Below are positions 24,837-33,976 of a stretch of DNA of 64,000 nucleotides, one piece after another. Numbering within the stretch: position 1 is the first letter of the stretch; each line of letters begins with the position of its first letter. The position numbers and the translations under genes are program-made. The DNA lies in assembly GCF_001742165.1 (NCBI RefSeq), contig NZ_CP016444.1, positions 248,001-312,000 on the forward strand, read 5' to 3'. The notes under the pieces were generated by a model, which was given only the letters and a program-made list of their open reading frames with translations, was not told the DNA's origin and searched no databases. This DNA comes from Burkholderia stabilis. GTDB taxonomy: Bacteria; Pseudomonadota; Gammaproteobacteria; Burkholderiales; Burkholderiaceae.

Positions 24837-25754
24837 TCAGGCAGCCGGCGCTCCGCCGTCGTCGCGCGACGGCGCGGTACGCCAGATCGCGTCCAGCACC
24901 GGGTGCGGATCGTTGCGGCGCCGGTACAGCGCGATGTCGAAGCCGATCTGCCAGTCGGGGCCGCCGACGATCGCGAGCTCGCCGCGCCGCACGTCGTCGG
25001 CCACGAGCCGCTGCGGCAGCCACGCGAGGCCGAGCCCGCGGCGCGCCATCGCGAGGATCGCCTCGTAGGAATCGGCCTGGTACACGGGCCGCAGCGTCGG
25101 CCGGTTCGGCATTTCGGCGAGATGCCGCGCGAGCACCGCGCGCAACGTCAGCGTGCGTGCGAACGCGAGCCACGGCACCGGCGCCTGCCCGGCCGGCAGC
25201 CGGTAGCGCGCACTGCCGCGCGCATCGAGTGCGCTCACCGGCACCAGCACCTCGCGCGCGACGGACAGCCAGTCGAAGCGGTCGCGATCGATCAGCAGCC
25301 GCGTGTGCGGGCTCGAATAGACGATCAGCATGTCGGCTTCGCCGGCCGTGAGCTGCAGGATCGCTTCCTCCGCGCTGCCGGTCGACACGGTCGCGGTGAA
25401 AAAGCCTGCGCGCGCAACCGTCTCGTCGTACCAGTCGGGAAAGAAGGTCGCCGACAGCGTGCGTCCGGTCGCGATCCGCAGGTTGTTGTCGAGCACCGGC
25501 GCGGCTTCCTGCAATTGGGTGCGCGCGCTGTGCAGGATGTCGAGCGCGTTCGACGCGGCATCGAGGAACACGGTGCCGGCCGCCGTCAGTTCGAGCGGCT
25601 TCGTGCGCGCGATCAGCCGCGTGCCGACCCATTCCTCGAGCGAGCGGATGCGGCGGCCGAACGCCGGATGCGTGACGAACCGGTTCTCCGCCGCGCGCGT
25701 GAAGCTGCGCGTGCGGGCGAGCTCGACGAAGTCTTCGAGCCATTTCAGTTGCAT
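24837..25754 (-). CDS. LysR family transcriptional regulator
   Basis: 305 aa. N-terminal winged helix: WLEDFVELARTRSFTRAAEN with RFVTHPAFGRRIRSLEEWVG as recognition helix; the effector domain follows (LRIATGRTLSATFFPDWY and ADSYEAILAMARRGLGLAWL). The His-Pro-Ala-Phe variant in the recognition helix is typical of the HypT-like subgroup, whose E. coli member senses hypochlorite; the assignment to that subgroup is tentative. Same strand and directly upstream of the MHS transporter and aspartoacylase-like genes, so it may be the first gene of their operon or autoregulated apart from it. Confidence 0.9.
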   Translation of the reverse strand: MQLKWLEDFVELARTRSFTRAAENRFVTHPAFGRRIRSLEEWVGTRLIARTKPLELTAAGTVFLDAASNALDILHSARTQLQEAAPVLDNNLRIATGRTLSATFFPDWYDETVARAGFFTATVSTGSAEEAILQLTAGEADMLIVYSSPHTRLLIDRDRFDWLSVAREVLVPVSALDARGSARYRLPAGQAPVPWLAFARTLTLRAVLARHLAEMPNRPTLRPVYQADSYEAILAMARRGLGLAWLPQRLVADDVRRGELAIVGGPDWQIGFDIALYRRRNDPHPVLDAIWRTAPSRDDGGAPAA

Positions 25755-25814
25755 GGCCAGGCTCCCGGTTGGAACGGCGTCGGGCGACGGCGGATCATCG
25801 GCATGCGCTCCGCC

Positions 25815-27212
25815 TCATCCGTTCGTCACGACCCGCACGCGCGGCGAATCGAGCCGCACGCTCAGCCAGCGTTCGATCCGCTGCCGCTCCGCACGCGGCA
25901 GCGGCTTCGCGGTCGACACCACGAAGGTCACGAACGGCTCGGCGTCCGGCGTGCTCGCGCCGGTATCCCACGCGTCGGTTGCGCCGTACAGGATCTCGCG
26001 GATCTGCGGATACTGCGTGCGCAGCTCGCGCGCGACGCGCGACAGTTCGGCCTGCTGCGTCGCGCGGCCGTCGATTTCGTGCTGCAGACGCGCGATCGTC
26101 TGGTCCTTCACGTCCATCTCGCTGCGCGTGGCATTGTTCGCGGCGATCAGGTCCTGCGCGATGCTCGCCTTCAGCGACGACGCGAGCGCGCCCGTATCGA
26201 TCCGTTCGTCGCCGGCCTGCCGGACGACGAGCCGGCTGTTCGGCAAGCCGTAGGCCGGCAGCTTGTCCGCCAGCCGGTCGAGCATCGCCTGGTCGACCCG
26301 CTGGCCGACGAGCGTCGCCTCGATCACGCGGGTGCGCGGATCGACGTGCCGGTTCGCCACCACCGACAGCGGCAACGACAGTTCGGCCTTGATGAACTGG
26401 TCGGCGCGCGCGTTGAACACCTCCTGCGTGACGAGCCGGACCGCAAGGATCACGCTCGGCACGGCGGTCAGCACGACCGCCGCGAGCACGAAGCGCCGCA
26501 CGCGCCGCTGCATCGTTTCGTCGACCGGCGCGACCGGCTTCGCGCGGATCACCCACGTGACCACCACGGTCGCGAACGCGATGAACACGCAGTTGATCGA
26601 GAACAGGTAGAACGCACCCGCGAAATACGCGAGACTGCCGTGCGCAAGACCGTAGCCGGCCGTGCACAGCGGCGGCATCAGCGCGGTCGCGATCGCGACG
26701 CCCGGGATCACGTTGGTCTTTTCGCTGCGCGTCGCGCCGACCATCCCGACGAGCCCGCCGAACAGCGCGATCAGCACGTCCCAGATGCTCGGCGACGTGC
26801 GGGCCAGCAGTTCGGAGTGCGCGCCCGTCAGCGGGCTCAGCGAGAAATACAGCGCCGACGTCGCGAGGCTGATCAGCGTCGCAATCGCGAGCGTCTTCAG
26901 CGAACGCCGGATCAGCGCGAAGTCGTAGATGCCGATGCCGTAGCCGAGGCCCATGATCGGCCCCATCAGCGGCGAGATCAGCATCGCGCCGATGATGACC
27001 GCGGTGGAGTTCACGTCGAGGCCGATCGACGCGATGAAGATCGCGGACATCAGGATCCACAGGTTCGTGCCGCGCAGCCCGACGCCGCCGCGAAGGTCCT
27101 GGTCGATCGTGTCCCGATCGGCCTGGCCCTCGCGCAGGCTGAAATACTGGCGGAACGTGGCGCGCACGCGCGTCAGGGTGCGCGCCGGCGGGCGGGAGGG
27201 TGCAGTGGTCAT
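25815..27212 (-). CDS. DUF389 family membrane protein
   Basis: 465 aa from ATG 27212; an in-frame start 16 codons earlier has no support. N-terminal region carries the DUF389 core: LRGTNLWILMSAIFIASIGL, DVNSTAVIIGAMLISPLMGP, IMGLGYGIGIYD, then KTNVIPGVAIATALMPPLCT and two to three more helices (about seven in all). The C-terminal ~190 residues are soluble and contain a coiled coil (DVKDQTIARLQHEIDGRATQ). DUF389/TIGR00341 proteins are inner-membrane proteins with no established substrate. Single-gene unit on the minus strand, 158 bp after an SDR-type reductase and 60 bp before the LysR start. Confidence 0.85.
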   Translation of the reverse strand: MTTAPSRPPARTLTRVRATFRQYFSLREGQADRDTIDQDLRGGVGLRGTNLWILMSAIFIASIGLDVNSTAVIIGAMLISPLMGPIMGLGYGIGIYDFALIRRSLKTLAIATLISLATSALYFSLSPLTGAHSELLARTSPSIWDVLIALFGGLVGMVGATRSEKTNVIPGVAIATALMPPLCTAGYGLAHGSLAYFAGAFYLFSINCVFIAFATVVVTWVIRAKPVAPVDETMQRRVRRFVLAAVVLTAVPSVILAVRLVTQEVFNARADQFIKAELSLPLSVVANRHVDPRTRVIEATLVGQRVDQAMLDRLADKLPAYGLPNSRLVVRQAGDERIDTGALASSLKASIAQDLIAANNATRSEMDVKDQTIARLQHEIDGRATQQAELSRVARELRTQYPQIREILYGATDAWDTGASTPDAEPFVTFVVSTAKPLPRAERQRIERWLSVRLDSPRVRVVTNG

Positions 27213-27370
27213 GGTTGTTGTTCGTTCGAAGCCCCGGGGGCATGGCGAGGGGAGCATCATCCTGCCGCGCGCGACCCGGCATCACACCGCTCGCGCACGG
27301 CGGGAAAAGCATCGCATAGGGGCGGCGTTCGCACAATTGGCGCGGCTCGCGCCGGCGCAGGCGCGCGGTT

Positions 27371-28336
27371 TTACGGGATCGGCGGCGCGTTGCGCAGCAC
27401 CATGCGCAGCGCCGTATCGAACGGCGTCGCGGCATCGATGCCGAGTGCGCGCAGGCCGGACGCGTCCAGGTGGCAATCGTACGGGCGCGGCGTCGCGTCG
27501 GTCGGCTGCTCGACCGGTACGAGCGATGCTTCGATGCCGAATGCCGCCGCGATCCGTCGGGCAATCTCGTACTTCGTCATCGGCTCCTCGCTCGACCAGT
27601 GACGGATGCCCGTGACGGACGAGCCGGCCAGATGACGCAGCGTCAGGTCGCGGATCACTTCCGCCACGTCCGTCGTGCAGGTCGGATAGCGGATCGCCCA
27701 TGCGTCCATGCCGACCGCGTCCGCACCCGGGCGCGCGGACGCGACGATCGCCGGGACGAGGCTCGTGACGGCCGATTCGCTCCAGTCGAAGATCGGGCCG
27801 AACAGCAACGGCAGGCGCAGCACGCAGGAAAGCGGCGACGCGGCCAGCAGGGCGGCCTCGCCTTCGAGCTTCGTGCGGCCGTAGATGTTCAGCGGATTCG
27901 GGGTTGCGTCTTCACGGTACGGCGCGGCCTTGCCGTCGAATACGTAGTCGGTGGAGATGCCCAGCGTCCATGCGCCGTATCGCGCGGCCAGCGCGCCGAT
28001 GCGGGCCGGGGCGGTGACGTTGATGGCGCGGGCGGCGGCCGGATGGTTTTCGCAGACGTCCGGGCGGCGCTCGGCCGCGCAGACGATGACGGCGGCCGGC
28101 TTGCGGGTGTCGAAGAGGTGCTCGAGGGACGGCTGATCGAGCGCGTCGAGTTGCGCGATGTTTTCAGGCGGCAGCGCGAGCAGCTTTGCGCCGGCACTGT
28201 GCGGATTCCGGATCGTCGCGAGCAGCGTCAGCGACGGTTCGCGCGCCAGGGACGCGGCCACCGCGCGGCCGAGCAGGCCGGACGCGCCGATGAGAAGGAT
28301 GGTCGGGAGTTCGTGCGACGAGGTCGGGCTGGGCAT
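27371..28336 (-). CDS. RmlD/MAT2B-like extended SDR reductase
   Basis: 321 aa. NAD(P)-binding GASGLLGRAVA at residues ~17-27; active-site pair Tyr-x3-Lys in NIYGRTKLEGE; STDYVFDG is diagnostic of the dTDP-4-dehydrorhamnose reductase/RmlD family. No rhamnose biosynthesis genes are next to it, so it is an orphan member. In this family some proteins act in nucleotide sugar reduction and others (MAT2B type) as regulators; which applies cannot be told. It is transcribed toward the DUF389 gene with a 158-bp gap and follows DoxX by 251 bp. Confidence 0.82.
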   Translation of the reverse strand: MPSPTSSHELPTILLIGASGLLGRAVAASLAREPSLTLLATIRNPHSAGAKLLALPPENIAQLDALDQPSLEHLFDTRKPAAVIVCAAERRPDVCENHPAAARAINVTAPARIGALAARYGAWTLGISTDYVFDGKAAPYREDATPNPLNIYGRTKLEGEAALLAASPLSCVLRLPLLFGPIFDWSESAVTSLVPAIVASARPGADAVGMDAWAIRYPTCTTDVAEVIRDLTLRHLAGSSVTGIRHWSSEEPMTKYEIARRIAAAFGIEASLVPVEQPTDATPRPYDCHLDASGLRALGIDAATPFDTALRMVLRNAPPIP

Positions 28337-28587
28337 GGGCGGCGATCCGGGTTACGCGGGCAGGCGCGAGGTTGCGTTCGGCGTTCTCGCCGTGGTCGTG
28401 CCGAGGATAGCGGAAAAGATGCGCAACCGACCGGCAGCAAGCGAGCGTCGAACCGTCCTGCACACATGCGTCAGCCGGCGCACGCCCTCGCCGGAACCGC
28501 CGGCGACCCGCCCGTCGCCCCGGCAACGAGGCCCGGTACGCTTGCGCGCACCGGGCCCGTCATACCGGAACGAAACGTCGCGCGGCC

Positions 28588-29001
28588 TTACTTCCGGTCG
28601 AGCGAATAGCGCCCCGGCCCGGTCAGCGCGAGCAACAACAACCCGCCGATGATGCTCACGTTCTTGTAGAAGTTGATCATCGCCATGTATTGCTCCATCC
28701 CCTGCAGCGCCCAGTAGCGATGGCCGATCAGCGCCGTCGCGAGCGTATAGGCGGCGAACACCAGTGCGAGCGGACGCGTATAGAAACCGATCGCGATCAG
28801 CAGGCCGCCGGCCAGCTCGACCGCCACCGCGATCGCGGCGGCCAGTTCGGGCACCGGGTTGCCCATCGACGCCATGTAGGCGACCGTGCCCGAGAAGCCG
28901 GTCAGCTTCTGCCAGCCGAACAGCACGAACAGGACCATCATCAGCACGCGAGCCGCCAGCAGCAGCGTGTCCTTCTTCGACTCCAGTGAAACGTAACGCA
29001 T
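28588..29001 (-). CDS. DoxX family membrane protein
   Basis: 137 aa from ATG 29001, with AAGGG upstream. Four hydrophobic helices: VLMMVLFVLFGWQKLTGF (with the conserved GWxKL), a second around PELAAAIAVAVELAGGLLIA, GFYTRPLALVFAAYTLATAL, and INFYKNVSIIGGLLLLALTG with the family's NFxKNxxxxGGLL motif. DoxX/YphA/DUF417-like proteins are small inner-membrane proteins linked in various organisms to quinone or redox-stress functions; here the role is not known. Monocistronic by spacing. Confidence 0.88.
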   Translation of the reverse strand: MRYVSLESKKDTLLLAARVLMMVLFVLFGWQKLTGFSGTVAYMASMGNPVPELAAAIAVAVELAGGLLIAIGFYTRPLALVFAAYTLATALIGHRYWALQGMEQYMAMINFYKNVSIIGGLLLLALTGPGRYSLDRK

Positions 29002-30008
29002 GACTATCACCCTTGAATTGACGGTTTGACGCGTTCGGCGCCGATGCCCGCCGAAGCGGCGAACCAGGTCGGCAACGAACCATTCCTCGCGCGGCCGGAC
29101 AGCGGGCCGATCGGCCTGCCGCCGGAGCATCCGCCCGGAGGCGCACCGTTTCCGGCGCGCTCCGGATCGGTTCTGGCGAAGCACGGGTGCAGTCTACTGT
29201 CTCACCCAAAATCATCAATCCGCCTAAACATGATTCGCTGTCTCGCATGAGTGGACAATCAGCGGGAACGAGGCCGCACAAATCAACCCGTTCCCGTGCA
29301 TCAAAAACATCAAGACTGCGCCGCTGCTTCCAGGCTCATTTATCCAATCGATATTGCAGACTTCAATTGACACACACCGGTCATGAAAATCCACCTTGGT
29401 GGTTATTCACCGACACGCCCGGCGCATGGCGCATTCGCGCTCGCTTCCGCCTGGCAACTCGACCGTCTTTTCAGCCGGCGAACGCACCGGTTTCGAACAG
29501 AGGCGTGTGGCCCGGAAATGAAAACTCCCAATCGAAAACGTTTCCTCGACACGCAGCCTGTTGTCGCACACGGCATGAGAGTGCCCGTCACGCAAGGCGT
29601 ACGGCCCGACTCGTATCAACAACAGCGCCTGCCTGACGCAACCTCTCCGCCTGGTGTTTAGCAAGAAGAACGAAAAACCCGCGCCAAACATTCGTGCCGC
29701 CGACAAGCATTCCAATGCCACTCGAAATCCTCGAATAAATGCAATTTAAATCATGCGTTTACGGCTAAAAAACCGCGAACCGCTGCCGCGCCGCCATCCA
29801 CCCCGCTCACCGTGACAATTTCCCCAAGAACAATTACAAAAAATTACCAATTAATACTGATTTAAATATACGATAGCGAACTGATTCATTCTTACGTTTC
29901 CCCGACACTTTCCGTGACCCCGGAGCGCGTCGCGCGGGAGACGGCATCAAGCGAATCGCCACGAGGCCGCCGTTCGCCCAGGGATCGCTTTTCAACCGGA
30001 GCTCATTC
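29002..30008. other. 1-kb AT-richer intergenic region upstream of fliD
   Basis: Clearly lower GC than the neighbouring genes, especially 29720-29900. Small frames exist on both strands (29383-29661 plus, 29407-29721 minus) but none has a ribosome binding site or a conserved look. The right end must carry the fliD promoter; TAAATATACGATAG near 29865 resembles a flagellar sigma-28 element only loosely. The left end carries the doxX promoter. No RNA gene was recognised. Confidence 0.45.
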
Positions 30009-31523
30009 ATGCCAACGAACACGCCCGTCAACAGCGGCTCGAACGCGAACAGCCTGTTGCAACAGGCCGCGCAATCGATCATCAGCGGCTCGACCGGCAA
30101 TCCGTCGATGGACGTCGGCACCCTCGTCAAGACGCTGGTGAACGCGAAGACGGCCGGCCGGGCCGCGGCGCTCGCCGCGTCGCAAACGACCGGCAGCACG
30201 CGGATTTCCGCATTCGGCGCACTGTCGTCGGCGCTGGGCGCGCTCGAGGCGGGCCTCGCGTCGCTGTCGAACGGCGGGCTGCAGTCGACGTTCAACGCGG
30301 TCGCGAGCGGCAAGGGCCTGACCGCGACGGCGGGGGTGGGCGCGGTGGCCGGCACCTACACGGTCGGCGTCAAGCAGATCGCGACCGCGCAGGCGCTGTC
30401 GTCGGCGGGCTTCGACGGCAAGAAGGCGCTCGGCACCGGCACGCTGACGCTGTCGCTCGGCAGCCAGTCGTTCAAGGTCGAGGTCGGCGGCACGAACAAC
30501 ACACTGTCCGGCATCGCGGCGGCAATCAACTCTGCGTCGAACAACCCGGGGATCAGCGCGACGGTCATCAACGGCAGCGACGGCGCGCACCTCGTGCTCG
30601 CGTCGACGAAGACGGGCTCGGCGAACGCGATCAGCGTCGCGGTCGGCAACGTGTCCGGCGACAACGGGCTGTCGAGCCTCGGCGTCACGTCGACGCCCGA
30701 CAAGGACGGCGGCGCGTCGAAGATCGAATCGGCGAACGGCGCGGCCGCATGGCGGCAGAGCGCCGTCGCGCAGGATGCGAAGTTCACGATCAACGGGATC
30801 GCGTCGAACAGCGCGAACAACGCGGTATCCGGCGTGCTGACCGGCATCACGCTGAACCTGTCGGCGGCCGCGATCAGCGAGACCGATACGCAGACGCTGA
30901 CGGTCAGCGCCGACACGAAATCGCAGGCGGCGACGATCACGAATTTCGTGAACCTGTACAACACGGTCGTCAAGACGATGGGCGCGCTCACGAGCTACAC
31001 GGAAGGCGCGAATGCGCAAGGCGCGCTGATCGGCGATTCGACGCTGAACACGATCCGCAACTCGCTCGCGTCGATCGTCGCGCGCGGTGTCGACGGCGCC
31101 CCCACCACCGAGAACGGCAGCGGGCACGTGAACCTGCTGTCGATCGGCATCAAGCTCGAGAAGGACGGCACGCTGAAGGTCGACAGCGCGAAACTCGACA
31201 GCACGCTGTCCGCGAACCCGTCGGCGGTCGCGCGTCTGTTCGACCCGAAGAGCGGGCTCGGCACGCGCCTGACCGAGCAGATCACGCACTTCACGAAAAA
31301 GGACGGGATGATCGATGTGCGGACGAACGCGTTGAACGCCGACCTGAAGCGCGTCACGCAGCAGCAGTCGAATCTGTCCGACTATGCCGCGCAATTGACC
31401 AAGCAGTATCAGGCGCAGTTCACGGCGCTCAACACGCTGATGGCCAAGATGAATTCGAACACGCAATACCTGACCCGGCTGTTTGGCGGCGCGAACAGCA
31501 ACGGTACGCTGGCGAACAAGTAA
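30009..31523 (+). CDS. fliD: Flagellar filament cap / hook-associated protein 2 (FliD), orphan copy
   Basis: 504 aa; CGGAG lies upstream of the ATG. N-terminal FliD domain: SMDVGTLVKTLVNAKTAGRA, ISAFGALSSALGALEAGLAS. FliD_C: ALIGDSTLNTIRNSLASIVA, LLSIGIKLEKDGTLKVDSAK and the terminal coiled region KRVTQQQSNLSDYAAQLTKQ YQAQFTALNTLMAKMNSN. FliD caps the growing filament and helps flagellin fold; the ends form the coiled-coil stalk. No fliC, fliS or other flagellar gene lies in the window, so it is a second or displaced copy. The protein is Ala/Ser/Asn-rich without cysteine, as expected for an exported axial protein. Confidence 0.92.
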   Translation: MPTNTPVNSGSNANSLLQQAAQSIISGSTGNPSMDVGTLVKTLVNAKTAGRAAALAASQTTGSTRISAFGALSSALGALEAGLASLSNGGLQSTFNAVASGKGLTATAGVGAVAGTYTVGVKQIATAQALSSAGFDGKKALGTGTLTLSLGSQSFKVEVGGTNNTLSGIAAAINSASNNPGISATVINGSDGAHLVLASTKTGSANAISVAVGNVSGDNGLSSLGVTSTPDKDGGASKIESANGAAAWRQSAVAQDAKFTINGIASNSANNAVSGVLTGITLNLSAAAISETDTQTLTVSADTKSQAATITNFVNLYNTVVKTMGALTSYTEGANAQGALIGDSTLNTIRNSLASIVARGVDGAPTTENGSGHVNLLSIGIKLEKDGTLKVDSAKLDSTLSANPSAVARLFDPKSGLGTRLTEQITHFTKKDGMIDVRTNALNADLKRVTQQQSNLSDYAAQLTKQYQAQFTALNTLMAKMNSNTQYLTRLFGGANSNGTLANK

Positions 31524-31633
31524 GCGGCCTCGCGCCGCGATGCGCGCGCCGGCGGTTCACGGTCGATGGATCGACCGGTACGAGCCGCCGCGCGCCGCGT
31601 ACCTCGTACCGCCTGATTGCGGGTGCGGTTCAT

Positions 31634-31662
31634 GCCCGGCGGCGCGCAAGCGCTTGCCGGGC
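31634..31662. terminator. Hairpin after fliD
   Basis: 7-bp perfect arms GCCCGGC/GCCGGGC with inner partial pairing, followed by TCGTTGCTTTTGTT on the plus strand. It sits between fliD and the convergent gene at 31711. Confidence 0.5.
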
Positions 31663-31710
31663 TCGTTGCTTTTGTTGGTGTCATCGCGGCAGGCAGCCCG
31701 CGCCGCGCCG

Positions 31711-32358
31711 TCAGCCCAGACCTTCGACGCGGTCGGCGAACAAGTCGATCGCACGCGAGACCTGACGCCCGAAATAGCCTGGCCGCTCGCGCTCGTACGC
31801 GCGCAGCAGCGACGTGCATTCGCGCTCGGCCCAGCGCCACACGGGGCCCTGCTTCGCGAACACCGGGTGATCGTGCAATTCCGCCGGCACCGCGTGTTCG
31901 TCCTCCCAGCCCCAGAAATACGCCTGATACGCGCGCGCGAACGGCATTCCCAGGTTGTTCGCGACGGTCTCGTCGTGGCGCAGCGTGAAGTCGACGATCT
32001 CCTTGCGCACGCGGCCGCCCACCTCGTCGTGACGCGCTTCGATCCAGCAGTGATACCGCGCGAGCTGCGACAGGTGCCGCGCACTGCGCCGCCGCTCGCG
32101 TGTCGTGCACAACGCGTACAGGTTGCCGTCGCCAAAATCCATCACTTCGCCGCCCGCGAACGGCCGGTAAGTCTTGCCGGTCAGCAGCGTCAGCACCTGC
32201 GCGCCGACGATCGCGTAGTCGGCGCACCGCATGTAGCCGCTGCGCGTCGTGGCCGCCGACACGCTCCGGTGGACTGCCTCGTCGATCACGGCGTGCAGCA
32301 TGGCATCAACCGGCGCCGCCAGGATCGGCGGCTGGCTTGTCGTCGTCACGTGTTGCAT
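31711..32358 (-). CDS. Hypothetical protein, possible transglutaminase-like fold
   Basis: 215 aa from ATG 32358. I do not recognise the family. The order of conserved-looking residues is suggestive: a Cys at the head of a helix (MRCADYAIVGAQVLTLLTGK), then His in YHCWIEARHDE, then Asp in KEIVDFTLRHDE. That Cys-His-Asp layout, with HxWxE and VDxT motifs, is the one seen in transglutaminase-like cysteine hydrolases. The remainder is rich in Trp/Tyr (AYQAYFWGWEDEHAV). No signal peptide or membrane segment. Convergent with fliD; upstream 438 bp are empty. Function unknown; the fold call is inference. Confidence 0.5.
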   Translation of the reverse strand: MQHVTTTSQPPILAAPVDAMLHAVIDEAVHRSVSAATTRSGYMRCADYAIVGAQVLTLLTGKTYRPFAGGEVMDFGDGNLYALCTTRERRRSARHLSQLARYHCWIEARHDEVGGRVRKEIVDFTLRHDETVANNLGMPFARAYQAYFWGWEDEHAVPAELHDHPVFAKQGPVWRWAERECTSLLRAYERERPGYFGRQVSRAIDLFADRVEGLG

Positions 32359-32796
32359 GGGAGGGGAATGCGGATTCAACGGTTCATCGGTAAAAAACGC
32401 TCCGCGGCATAATATTACGGATCGTTACAAGAAACGATGGGAGGGTCCGGTCAGATTTGTGTGCTTTTGTCGCGGGGCGTGGAGGCGGGTCGGGCTGGCT
32501 GGAGGCGGCTGTGGAAGCGCGATGCGGCGCGGTCACCGGACGCGTCGCGGCGGTGCGCTCGCGGATCGCGGGCGCACCGGTTATGGGGTGGTGGATAAAG
32601 GACCGACGGCACGTCGGCTTCGTATCGGTGGTGCGACGCCGGTCGCGCCAATGGAAATCCCGCCCGACCGGTCAGCATCGAGGCGCTGCCGAAGCAGGCG
32701 GCTTTGCGAGCACCGATGCGATCGGGCCGCGCGCGGCAAAACGGAGGTCATCGATCGATGACGGGCGGCTCGCGTGCCGCCGGCCACCGCGCCCGC
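32359..32796. other. 438-bp intergenic region
   Basis: Separates two minus-strand genes. Contains an AT-rich segment at 32385-32425 suited to a promoter of the 31711-32358 gene. Open frames on both strands are Arg-rich shadows without ribosome binding sites. Nothing else seen. Confidence 0.4.
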
Positions 32797-33846
32797 TCAC
32801 TGCATCAAGTCGATCGGCAGCGTCTTGTCGAGATTGTCGTGCCATGCGCGAATCGTCTTCGGCACGGTCTTTTTCCACGCCGGCGCGTTCGTGTAATAAC
32901 GCATCCGGACCTTGTCGTGCGCGTCGAACACGAGCAGCCCGATCCACAGATCGGTGCCGTGGCTCATCACGATCGCCGCGTTCGTCGTCGCGATGCCGCG
33001 CACCCAGTACGACTCCACGTGCGCCTTCAATCCGTCGAGATCCTCTTCGTCTGACCGGGAATTGACCGTATCCACGAGCACCGCGTAATCGGCGCCGAGC
33101 AGCTTGTGCGCGATCGCGTTCTGCGCCGCGTCGGCCACGACCTTGAGACTCAGCAAATCGGCCGGCGGCTGAGCCCGGGACTGCGCCGCGGTCACGTACT
33201 CGCCACCATAGGAAACACCCAGGCCGGCGCCACAGTCGAAATCCGCGCCGTGTTGCGTAATGCCGATGCGCCCGCCCTTCCGCTCGAAATCGAGCCGGCA
33301 TTTGTCCTTGCGATAGGTGCCGCTGTCGCCGTGCAGCACGATGTCGCCGTCGAGCCCGCCGGTATTCGCGCCGTTGTTCGCGCTCAACTCGAAATGCAGA
33401 CGAGGCGCCGTGCCAGTGAACGTCAGCTCGCCGCCGAACGACGGGTTGTCGCTCGTCATGGTCCACGTCTGCTGCCAGCGGTCGGCGGCGAGCGGCGTGC
33501 CGTTCAGACTCGCGAGCCGTTCGCGGTAGCGGTCGCCAAGGCACGATGCATCGCTGCCGCACTGGTCGCGCTGCTTGAGCCACTTCAACTGCGCGGCCTT
33601 CAGCGCAGCCGTATCGCCGCCTTTCGCGAGCGCCTTCTTCCACGCGGCCGACAGGTCGCCGTCGAGCTTCGACAATGCGGTGTCCGCGCAGATCGCCTTC
33701 TCAGTGGGCGACGCGGCCTTCGCACAGTCGAAGCCGGCCGCGTGCGCGGCGATCGGCAACAGCGCCAGCAGCGCGGCTGCCGCGATGGACCGCAGGTTCG
33801 GGTGGCGCGCATCGGCGCGCGCATTCGATCGATTCCGGATTGTCAT
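32797..33846 (-). CDS. Exported DUF1311/LprI-domain protein
   Basis: 349 aa. Signal peptide with a basic start and hydrophobic core IAAAALLALLPIAAHA, cleaved after AHA. Residues ~37-115 are an LprI/DUF1311 domain: FDCAKAASPTEKAICADTAL, SKLDGDLSAAWKKALAKGGD, LKAAQLKWLKQRDQCGSDAS with its conserved cysteines. The remaining 230 residues form a beta-rich domain not recognised. LprI-type domains inhibit lysozyme in some bacteria; in proteobacteria many are uncharacterised envelope proteins. Second such protein in the window. Single gene, 130 bp after the COG0523 operon. Confidence 0.8.
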   Translation of the reverse strand: MTIRNRSNARADARHPNLRSIAAAALLALLPIAAHAAGFDCAKAASPTEKAICADTALSKLDGDLSAAWKKALAKGGDTAALKAAQLKWLKQRDQCGSDASCLGDRYRERLASLNGTPLAADRWQQTWTMTSDNPSFGGELTFTGTAPRLHFELSANNGANTGGLDGDIVLHGDSGTYRKDKCRLDFERKGGRIGITQHGADFDCGAGLGVSYGGEYVTAAQSRAQPPADLLSLKVVADAAQNAIAHKLLGADYAVLVDTVNSRSDEEDLDGLKAHVESYWVRGIATTNAAIVMSHGTDLWIGLLVFDAHDKVRMRYYTNAPAWKKTVPKTIRAWHDNLDKTLPIDLMQ

Positions 33847-33976
33847 CGGCTTGGCTCGTCGCTGGGTCGCGGCCTGTAGAAGCTACACGCACGCGACATT
33901 CGAGGTAAAAACGCCCGGCCCGGCATGCGGCGCATGCCATCGCCCGCCGAAGCGTAACCCGAATGCGCGACGCCGA

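Noticed and set aside
22115..25351. 1078-codon plus-strand frame
   Set aside because: Antisense to the aspartoacylase-like and MHS genes; His/Arg/Gln-rich with no family features.
29383..29661. 92-codon plus-strand frame in the fliD leader
   Set aside because: No ribosome binding site, no conserved look, and overlaps an equally long minus-strand frame.
29860..29900. Sigma-28 promoter for fliD
   Set aside because: TAAATATACGATAG only loosely resembles the consensus and spacing does not fit.
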